Origin: Niastella sp.
GTDB lineage: Bacteria; Bacteroidota; Bacteroidia; Chitinophagales; Chitinophagaceae
Length of the DNA: 23,164 bases
Assembly: GCA_021154515.1 (NCBI GenBank)
Contig: JAJKIL010000355.1
Span: 1 to 23,164, forward strand
Reading direction: 5' to 3'
How positions within the stretch are numbered: position 1 is the stretch's first letter; each line of letters begins with the position of its first letter. The translations under genes were made by a program, and so were the position numbers. Of this stretch, positions 16,584-23,164 are shown in pieces. The notes under the pieces are model-generated. The model did not search any database. It saw only the letters and a program-made list of their open reading frames with translations, and was not told the DNA's origin.

Positions 16584-16782
16584 GACAGCAATTGAGGACT
16601 GTGAATACGTTAGGATACTAAAGTTAAGTAAATGGAATTATTAAAAAAGGGGGCGGATGTGGCGTTGAAGTGGTAAAGTAGTTGTGTTTTAACAATTTAA
16701 GGTCTTTTTGATGTGGTAATGATGTGGTGCCAAAACGCAGATTTGATTGGCAGATCTATAATTTAGCCATAAACGACCCCTT
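16584..16782. promoter_or_regulatory. Divergent control region between regulator and GH5 genes
   Basis: This 199-bp region must hold the promoters of both genes. TGATGTGGT occurs twice as direct repeats 11 bp apart (16709-16717 and 16720-16728), about one helical turn. Partial copies are GATGTGG at 16657 and GAAGTGGTAAAG at 16668. The nearest GH5 -7-like element is TAATTTAG (16759-16766), one mismatch from TAnnTTTG, without a well-spaced -33 box. A weak -33 would suit an activator bound at the repeats just upstream. No promoter was recognised on the minus strand. Confidence 0.5.
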
Positions 16783-18525
16783 ATGGCGCACATCCGACTA
16801 ACGATCTTGTTTTTACTCCTTATTATAATAGTAAGCCCGCAAACCAGGGCCCAGAGTTTTTTACATGTCAGTGGCAAACAGATCATGAATGAAAAAGGAC
16901 AAGCCATTTTGCTGCGTGGCGTTGGTTTGGGTGGCTGGATGTTACAGGAGGGATACATGCTTCAGGTAAATGGCCAGGGAATGCAGCATACGATCAAAGC
17001 ACGCATAGCCGACCTGATTGGTGAAGACAGTACGAACGCATTCTATGATGCCTGGCTCGCCAGCCATACCCGCCGTATTGACATAGATTCTATGAAAGCA
17101 TGGGGTTTTAATTCTGTTCGATTGCCCATGCACTTCAACCTGTATACACTGCCTGTTGACAAGGAACCCGAAGCCGGTAAACAAACCTGGCTCAACAAAG
17201 GCTTTCGCATCACAGACAGCCTGCTTGCCTGGTGCAAAGCCAACCAGATGTACCTCATCCTTGATCTGCATGCCGCGCCTGGCGGCCAGGGGAACGACCT
17301 GAATATTTCTGATCGCGACCCCACCAAACCATCGCTTTGGGAAAATGAGGCCAACCGCCAGAAAACGATCGCTCTGTGGAAAAAGCTGGCCGAACGCTAT
17401 GCCAACGAACCCTTTATTGGCGGTTACGATATTTTGAATGAACCCAACTGGGGCTTTGAAGACCTGGCAAATGATAAGAACGGTTTGAAGGAAAAAGGAA
17501 ACCAGCCATTGAAGCAGTTGATGATGGATATAACCAAGGCCATTCGCGAAGTAGATAAAAAGCATATCATTATTATAGAAGGAAATGGCTGGGGTAATAA
17601 TTATAATGGTATTCTGCCCACCTGGGATAATAATATGGTGTTGAGCTTTCATAAGTACTGGAGTTTTAATACCTCCGGATCTATAAAGCACATTTTGGAA
17701 ACAAGAGAGAAATACAATGTGCCGGTGTGGTTGGGCGAAACCGGCGAAAACTCAAATGTTTGGTTTACCGAAGCGGTGCAGTTGCTGGAAGCAAATAACA
17801 TTGGCTGGGCCTGGTGGCCATTGAAAAAGCTGGGCAATAACAATCCCATGCAGGTGCATTCGAATAAAGATTACGACAAGGTGCTTGCCTTCTGGTCGAA
17901 CCGAGGGCCCCGACCCACAGCAGCGGAAGCTTATAATGGCGTGATGCAACTGGCCGCGGCTTTAAAACTGGAGAACACCACCGTTAAACGCGATGTGTTA
18001 GATGCCCTGTTCAGACAGCCGTATTCACAAAAGACAATTCCGTTTAAAGCGAATGTGATCCAAAGTGGTGCAGTTATAAAAGCGGTTGATTATGATTTGG
18101 GTAGAAATGGCGTTGCCTACTTCGATAAGGATACAGCCGATTATCATATTTCAAACGGAGCCAGAGGGGGTAACCAGGGCCGCGCCTACCGGAATGATGG
18201 GGTGGATATTACTGCAGACCCTACTACAGGGAGTTATTACGTGAACCATACGGAAGCCTGGGAATGGCTTCAATACACCATTAATGTAGTAAAGGCGGGT
18301 CATTACCGGATCAGGCTGAATTGTAATCCGGGTAAAGAAGATGGAAAACTTTCCTTCCTGGTAAATAATAAGATCGCCAAACAAATTGCAGTACCAAAAG
18401 CAAACAACTGGCAACCACTCGAAATAAAAAATATAGCATTGAAAAAAGGACCGAATAACCTGCGCATTTATATTGATGCAGGCGATATGTGTTTAGGTGA
18501 TATGCAATTCACAGAAGTAAAATAA
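16783..18525 (+). CDS. Secreted GH5-family glycoside hydrolase with C-terminal carbohydrate-binding-like domain
   Basis: This 580-residue exported retaining beta-glycosidase has a signal peptide over residues 1-23 (LTILFLLLIIIV, then TRAQ). The catalytic (beta/alpha)8 barrel spans about 27-395 with GH5 landmarks: VRLP with Arg113, DLHAAPGG with His163, acid/base Glu220 in ILNEP, a conserved His290 and Tyr292 in SFHKYW, nucleophile Glu319 in WLGETGE, and a late WAWWP Trp. The opening RGVGLGGWMLQEGYM resembles exo-beta-1,3-glucanase-like GH5 enzymes, so a beta-glucan is a reasonable but unproven substrate. Residues about 425-580 form a predicted CBM6/35-like beta-sandwich (VDYDLGRNGVAYFDKD, WEWLQYTINV). 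It is divergent from the propeller regulator and 199 bp upstream of susC2, so it is probably the core enzyme of this locus. Confidence 0.88.
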   Translation: MAHIRLTILFLLLIIIVSPQTRAQSFLHVSGKQIMNEKGQAILLRGVGLGGWMLQEGYMLQVNGQGMQHTIKARIADLIGEDSTNAFYDAWLASHTRRIDIDSMKAWGFNSVRLPMHFNLYTLPVDKEPEAGKQTWLNKGFRITDSLLAWCKANQMYLILDLHAAPGGQGNDLNISDRDPTKPSLWENEANRQKTIALWKKLAERYANEPFIGGYDILNEPNWGFEDLANDKNGLKEKGNQPLKQLMMDITKAIREVDKKHIIIIEGNGWGNNYNGILPTWDNNMVLSFHKYWSFNTSGSIKHILETREKYNVPVWLGETGENSNVWFTEAVQLLEANNIGWAWWPLKKLGNNNPMQVHSNKDYDKVLAFWSNRGPRPTAAEAYNGVMQLAAALKLENTTVKRDVLDALFRQPYSQKTIPFKANVIQSGAVIKAVDYDLGRNGVAYFDKDTADYHISNGARGGNQGRAYRNDGVDITADPTTGSYYVNHTEAWEWLQYTINVVKAGHYRIRLNCNPGKEDGKLSFLVNNKIAKQIAVPKANNWQPLEIKNIALKKGPNNLRIYIDAGDMCLGDMQFTEVK

Positions 18526-18724
18526 ACAGTTGAATGAATGAAATCGAGGATTTCCTGAGCGAGGTCAAAGGATGATGTGGTAAAGAGGGGGCAAAAAACC
18601 ACATTGGAGCGCATACCCTCTCCATTGATAGGGTATAGATGGGGTGCCTTTTTAGGCCAGGCTTTGTCAAGGGTCTACTTTAGATTTTCGATTTGTTCAT
18701 TATTAACTAACAACTGACTTGCAT
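18526..18724 (+). promoter_or_regulatory. Region between GH5 and second susC with motif copy and hairpins
   Basis: TGATGTGGTAA recurs here at 18573-18583, identical over 11 bases to the copy upstream of GH5. Its TGTGGT also pairs with ACCACA at 18598-18603. ATACCCT (18613-18619) pairs with AGGGTAT (18630-18636). The T-run after GGTGCC (18648-18652) might end GH5 transcription, but it is too far from the stem to be a standard terminator. A candidate susC2 promoter follows at 18663-18695. Confidence 0.45.
18663..18695 (+). promoter_or_regulatory. Candidate promoter of the second susC gene
   Basis: TTTG (18663-18666) is followed after 21 nt by TCGATTTG (18688-18695). This fits the Bacteroidota form TTTG-N19-21-TAnnTTTG with one mismatch in the -7 box. 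The start codon at 18725 lies 30 nt further on. Confidence 0.4.
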
Positions 18725-21700
18725 ATGAAAATTCTGCGCTTTGTCATTGCAGTGCTGGTATTACAGGCTGTCTTTCTGCCTGTATTCGCACAGGAAATTT
18801 TAGTGACCGGTAAGATAACCGCTAAAACCGGGGAGCCCCTGACGGGGGCAACAGTAGCTATTAAAGGATCTAATATGGCTACTACAACCGATGCCGGGGG
18901 TAACTTCTCTATTCATGTTCCCAACCGTAAAGTTTTATTGGTAGTCTCTTATGTTGGCATGAACAACAAGGAGGTGTCTGTTCCCGAAAGCGGCACTATT
19001 GATGTAAAACTGGAAGATGTAGGGGCAACAGGCCTCGACGAAGTAGTGGTAATTGGATATGGTACCGCCAGTAAAAAGGTAGTTACGGGCGCCATTTCCA
19101 GTGTAAAAGCCAAAGACCTCGAAAATGTTCCCAGTAACCGTATTGAGCAGGCCTTACAGGGAAGGGTGGCCGGTGTAACCATTGCACAAAACAATGGTCA
19201 GCCCGGTTCCGTTTCTACCATCAGGGTGCGTGGCGTTACCACGTTTAACGATGGTAAAGACAATAATAATAACAATCCGCTATGGGTTGTTGATGGGGTG
19301 GTGGTAGACCAGGGCGGTATTGGCTACCTGAACCAAAGCGACATTGAATCGATTGAAGTATTGAAAGATGCCGCTTCCGCTGCTATTTATGGAACCCGGG
19401 CAGCTACCGGGGTAATTCTGGTTACTACTAAAAAAGGTAAAAGCGGTAAACTATCGGTAAACTACAATGGTTTTTATGGCGTTTCCCGCGTAGCTAAAAA
19501 ACTGGACCTGTTAAATGCCACCCAGTATGCTACTATCATAAACGAAAAAGCAGTAAATGGAGGGGGCGCAAAAGTGTTTGCCGACCCCAACTCGCTGGGA
19601 GCCGGAACCGATTGGCAGGATGCCATTTTTAATGATCATGCCGCGCGCTTTTCACACGAAGTAAGTATGAGTGGCGGTACCGACAGATCAACCTTTTATT
19701 TTTCTTTCGGTTACCAGGACCAGGAAGGTATTGTTGCCGGTCCTATCTCCAATTATACCCGAAAGAACCTCCGCATCAACTCAACGCATAAGCTCAATAA
19801 TATTTTCACGTTTGGCGAAAACCTTGGGTATTCACACCAAAAAACTATTGGCCTTGGCAATACCAACAGTGAGTTTGGGGGGCCTTTGTCTTCGGCCATT
19901 AACCTGGATCCCGTAACCCCGCTGGTGATTACTGACCCGGCTATTGCAAACGTCAACCCATACAGCAACAACCCGGTAATAAAAGATGCCAATGGAAATC
20001 CTTACGGCATCTCATCTTATGTAGGTCAGGAAATGAGTAACCCCCTTGCCTATGTACAAACCCGCCTTGGGCAGTATAACTGGAGCGATGATTTTGTAGG
20101 CAATGCCTATCTGGAAGCAGCCCTTGGCAAACACATAAAAGTGAGATCAACAGTAGGTGGCAAATTAGCTTATTGGGGCAAGGTTGGGTTTACGCCATTT
20201 TATTACCTGAGCGCAACAGTAAAAACTTCTCAGAATAATTATAACAAAGAAAATAACAACAGCTTAAACTGGAATGTTGAAAATACAGTAACCTATAACA
20301 ATAGTTTCAATAAACATAATTTAACGGTGCTGGTAGGTCAGGGCGCCTATGTAGAAAATATCGGCGGGGCGTCAAGTGTTACCTTGTTTAACTTACCTAT
20401 CAGTAGTTACAAAGACGCCTCCTTCAACTTTGATATTTCTCAGGCCAACAGAAACTCTACCTCATCTGACCTCACACAACATAAATTATCCTCCCTGTTT
20501 TCCCGCGTGAGTTATAACTATGATGAACGATACCTGTTCACTGGTATCATCAGGCAGGATGGTTCAACCAAATTTGGTATGAACAAGAAATATGGGATCT
20601 TCCCATCGTTCTCTGTAGGATGGAACGTTTCGAATGAGGCATTCTGGCCGGCTCAAAAAGTGGTTGACCGCTTAAAGATAAGAGGCGGCTATGGCCAGGT
20701 TGGTAATGACGCTATAGCAGATTTTCGGTATCTGTCTATAATCGCAGGTGGGTATAACTATACGTATGGCACATCAGATGTTATTACCAGTGGTTACGCA
20801 CCGCTGTCGCTTGATAACAGGAGTCTGCATTGGGAAACAACGTCACAAACCAATATTGGTTTCGATGCGCAACTGATAAAATCGATCACACTGAGTTTTG
20901 ACTATTATATTAAAAAGACCAATGGCATTTTACGTGAGGTGCCCATTCCCGGCTATGTGGGCGTGCCAAATTCACCGGCAGCTAATATTGCCAATATGGA
21001 TAACAAGGGTATTGAAGTTGAATTGGGTTACCGGAAGAGCATTGGCGACTTCAACTTTGGGGTAAATGCAAACTTTTCGTACCTGAAAAACGAGGTAGTT
21101 TATGTGCAACGTGATGCCAATTTCATTGCTGGTGACGCCAGCTTTCAAACAATGGGTGCTATAACCCGTACACAGGTAGGTCAGCCCTACAATGCCTTTT
21201 TTGGTTTTAAAAGTGCCGGCATTTTCCAAAACCAGGCCGAGATCGATGCTTATAAAAACAAAAATGGAGAGTTGATTCAACCCAATGCCAAACCTGGGGA
21301 TTTTAAATGGGTAGATATAAATGGTGATGGCCACTTCACTGGCGATAACCTGGATAAAACTTTCCTTGGTAATGGCCTTCCAAAATATACATTCGGGTTA
21401 ACGCTGAATGCGAGTTACAAAGGTTTTGATTTCATGGCGTTTTTACAAGGTACTGCAGGCAGCAAGATCTTCCAGGGAATACGGCGGCTGGATATAGGCA
21501 ATGCCAATTATCAAACAAAAGTATTAAGCCGTTGGACTGGCGAAGGCACTTCGAATTCGTTCCCACGCCTGTCAACTACTGATCCCAATGGCAACTTTAC
21601 AAGCATGTCGGATTTTTATCTTGAAAAAGGAGATTATGCCCGGTTTAAGATCATGCAATTCGGTTATACACTACCTGAAAAATTGACAAACAGGATCAAA

Positions 21701-21859
21701 GCAAACAGACTGCGCGTATACCTTACAGCAGAAAACCTGTTTACCATAACAGGGTATACCGGTTACGATCCTGAAATTGGCGGCGCTGTATTTGGTGTAG
21801 ACAGAGGTGTTTACCCACAGGCCCGCTCATTCATTGGCGGAGTTCAATTGACATTCTAA
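18725..21859 (+). CDS. SusC/RagA-family TonB-linked outer-membrane transporter, pair 2
   Basis: This is the second TonB-dependent outer-membrane importer, 1044 residues from the ATG at 18725. An in-frame TTG two codons earlier is less likely. The signal peptide (1-22) ends VFA before QE. A carboxypeptidase-regulatory-like domain covers about 25-97, and the SusC segment LDEVVVIGYGTASKKVVTGA is at 104-123. The plug carries NPLWVVDGVVV (184-194) and the signature LKDAASAAIYGTRAATGVILV (213-233). The barrel includes a DINGDGHF calcium-like loop near its last third and ends in VQLTF, a proper outer-membrane signature. It is no close copy of the first SusC: the plug and barrel sequences differ widely, so the two pairs probably import different molecules. 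It lies 199 bp after GH5 and 25 nt before its susD. Confidence 0.95.
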   Translation: MKILRFVIAVLVLQAVFLPVFAQEILVTGKITAKTGEPLTGATVAIKGSNMATTTDAGGNFSIHVPNRKVLLVVSYVGMNNKEVSVPESGTIDVKLEDVGATGLDEVVVIGYGTASKKVVTGAISSVKAKDLENVPSNRIEQALQGRVAGVTIAQNNGQPGSVSTIRVRGVTTFNDGKDNNNNNPLWVVDGVVVDQGGIGYLNQSDIESIEVLKDAASAAIYGTRAATGVILVTTKKGKSGKLSVNYNGFYGVSRVAKKLDLLNATQYATIINEKAVNGGGAKVFADPNSLGAGTDWQDAIFNDHAARFSHEVSMSGGTDRSTFYFSFGYQDQEGIVAGPISNYTRKNLRINSTHKLNNIFTFGENLGYSHQKTIGLGNTNSEFGGPLSSAINLDPVTPLVITDPAIANVNPYSNNPVIKDANGNPYGISSYVGQEMSNPLAYVQTRLGQYNWSDDFVGNAYLEAALGKHIKVRSTVGGKLAYWGKVGFTPFYYLSATVKTSQNNYNKENNNSLNWNVENTVTYNNSFNKHNLTVLVGQGAYVENIGGASSVTLFNLPISSYKDASFNFDISQANRNSTSSDLTQHKLSSLFSRVSYNYDERYLFTGIIRQDGSTKFGMNKKYGIFPSFSVGWNVSNEAFWPAQKVVDRLKIRGGYGQVGNDAIADFRYLSIIAGGYNYTYGTSDVITSGYAPLSLDNRSLHWETTSQTNIGFDAQLIKSITLSFDYYIKKTNGILREVPIPGYVGVPNSPAANIANMDNKGIEVELGYRKSIGDFNFGVNANFSYLKNEVVYVQRDANFIAGDASFQTMGAITRTQVGQPYNAFFGFKSAGIFQNQAEIDAYKNKNGELIQPNAKPGDFKWVDINGDGHFTGDNLDKTFLGNGLPKYTFGLTLNASYKGFDFMAFLQGTAGSKIFQGIRRLDIGNANYQTKVLSRWTGEGTSNSFPRLSTTDPNGNFTSMSDFYLEKGDYARFKIMQFGYTLPEKLTNRIKANRLRVYLTAENLFTITGYTGYDPEIGGAVFGVDRGVYPQARSFIGGVQLTF

Positions 21860-21884
21860 TTATTAACACAACTAATTAAAGGTT

Positions 21885-23164
21885 ATGCGAACCATAAAAA
21901 TAAATCACTTAATAATAGCAGTTATAGCAATAAATATCCTGGCGGCCTGTAAAAAAAGTTTTGTGGACTTAACACCGCAAGGACAATTTCTCTCGGAATA
22001 TTATTATAAAGACCAGGATCAGGCATTTTCAGCGCTGGTGGCAGTTTATGATCCATTAAGAAAAAACTCTGGTGGGTTTGAAAATATGCTGGCGCTCATG
22101 AACTCAGGTTCAGATGATCATGTTGCCGGTGGTGGTGGTGCAACCGATGGCACCCAATTACAGGCGTTCACAAATTATACAATGACTTCCAACCTGATGG
22201 CCGCCAGTTATTGGAACGATCCTTACCAGGGTATAGCAAGGGCCAATTTGTTATTGCAGAAATTGCCAAAAACAGTTATGGATGAAACGTTGAAAGCAAG
22301 GTTTGCCGGAGAAGCAAAAGCGTTGCGTGCCTATTATTATTCTAACCTGGTACGCATGTTCAGGAACGTTCCATTGATCCTGGAACCATTGAACAACGAC
22401 AATATGTTTAATGTAGAGCAGGCAAAGCCCGAGGATGTATATGCGCAAATTGAAAAAGACCTTACCGAAGCAATTGCCGTATTGCCTGTAACTGTCTCAG
22501 TTGCAACAGAAGGCGGCCGTTTAACAAAAGGCGCAGCCAAAGCATTGTTGGGAAAAGTATACCTGTATGAAAAAAAGAACACACTGGCTGCCCAGCAACT
22601 GGCTGATGTAAATGGCCCCACACCCGGTGGTATCAGTACATACGGTTATAAATTGCTCACTAACTTCAGCGATTTGTGGGTGCCTTCGAACAAGTTTAAC
22701 AGTGAGTCTATACTTGAAGAAACGCACAGCGCTGCTGGTAATTCAGATTGGGGGTGGTGGGGCAGTGGCCGCGATGAAGGTAATACCGCGAATGTTATGG
22801 TTGGCCCCAGAAGTTATGAAAAACTTGATGCTTCGGCGCCAGACCTTCCATCGGGTTGGAGCTTTATGGTGTTCACACAAAATTTTTATGACTTCATAAA
22901 AAATGATCCTCGAAAAGACGCTACTTTATTAGATTTGAATGCCCTGCAAACAGCTGGTAAAGCAAAATACATTGCCGGTTACATGAATACCGGTTATTTC
23001 CTGAATAAATTTCTTCCGCGTAAAGTAGATGTATCAAAAGGCGGTGGTGCTTCTGATTTGAACTATCGTCAGAACACTTACATTATCCGCCTGGCCGATA
23101 CCTATTTAATGGAAGCTGAAGCACTGGGTGGAACCGGCGCCAGAGCACAGGCGTTGCTGGACGC
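21885..23164 (+). CDS. SusD/RagB-family nutrient-binding lipoprotein, pair 2 (3' end cut by window)
   Basis: This is the surface-exposed lipoprotein partner of SusC2. About 426 codons are visible before the right edge; the family normally has 480-600 residues. The ATG at 21885 follows an AAAGG stretch 3 nt upstream, one of the few Shine-Dalgarno-like sites here. The signal peptide ends in LAAC with lipidated Cys22, followed by KKSFVDLTPQGQF. The SusD helical landmark GEAKALRAYYYSNLVRMF (145-162) and the LTKGAAKALLGKVYLYEKK segment (about 206-224) are clear, and the C-terminal RLADTYLMEAEAL begins just before the edge. No internal stop or frameshift was found. The stop codon and any enzyme genes downstream lie outside the window. 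Confidence 0.92.
   Translation, partial: MRTIKINHLIIAVIAINILAACKKSFVDLTPQGQFLSEYYYKDQDQAFSALVAVYDPLRKNSGGFENMLALMNSGSDDHVAGGGGATDGTQLQAFTNYTMTSNLMAASYWNDPYQGIARANLLLQKLPKTVMDETLKARFAGEAKALRAYYYSNLVRMFRNVPLILEPLNNDNMFNVEQAKPEDVYAQIEKDLTEAIAVLPVTVSVATEGGRLTKGAAKALLGKVYLYEKKNTLAAQQLADVNGPTPGGISTYGYKLLTNFSDLWVPSNKFNSESILEETHSAAGNSDWGWWGSGRDEGNTANVMVGPRSYEKLDASAPDLPSGWSFMVFTQNFYDFIKNDPRKDATLLDLNALQTAGKAKYIAGYMNTGYFLNKFLPRKVDVSKGGGASDLNYRQNTYIIRLADTYLMEAEALGGTGARAQALLD

Overview
The window looks like a chromosomal segment of a Bacteroidota bacterium, most likely a member of the Chitinophagaceae. The reasons are two SusC/SusD outer-membrane uptake pairs, a membrane-spanning propeller/Y_Y_Y/HTH regulator, AT-rich gene starts mostly without clear Shine-Dalgarno sequences, and a good Bacteroidota-type promoter (TTG, then TAnnTTTG). 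The genus is inference only. I saw no tRNA, rRNA, insertion sequence, phage gene or CRISPR array.

Left part (1-7652): a block of minus-strand housekeeping and signalling genes. It holds a type II NADH dehydrogenase, a large soluble hybrid histidine kinase preceded 7 nt upstream by a FIST-domain sensor protein (a probable two-gene operon), a patatin-like phospholipase and a DEDDh 3'-5' exonuclease. The intergenic DNA carries a bidirectional terminator hairpin, a tract of 8-bp repeats and an isolated perfect 20-bp palindrome.

Right part (7749-23164): a polysaccharide-utilisation region. In order, it has a secreted polysaccharide deacetylase, SusC/SusD pair 1, a convergent gene for a membrane-bound propeller regulator with a LuxR-type DNA-binding end, a divergent secreted GH5 glycoside hydrolase with a C-terminal carbohydrate-binding-like domain, and SusC/SusD pair 2. 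The last SusD runs off the right edge, so the locus probably continues.

Proposed logic (inference): the GH5 enzyme cuts a beta-glucan-like polysaccharide outside the cell or at its surface. The SusD lipoproteins capture the products and the SusC TonB-dependent channels import them. The propeller regulator senses a ligand in the periplasm and switches on the genes around it. A repeated TGATGTGGTAA-like motif upstream of both GH5 and the second susC is a candidate operator. The most unusual non-coding element is an 84-bp structure between susD1 and the regulator gene. It has four near-identical 9-mers in alternating orientation, which can fold either as two tandem hairpins or as a fully closed four-way junction.
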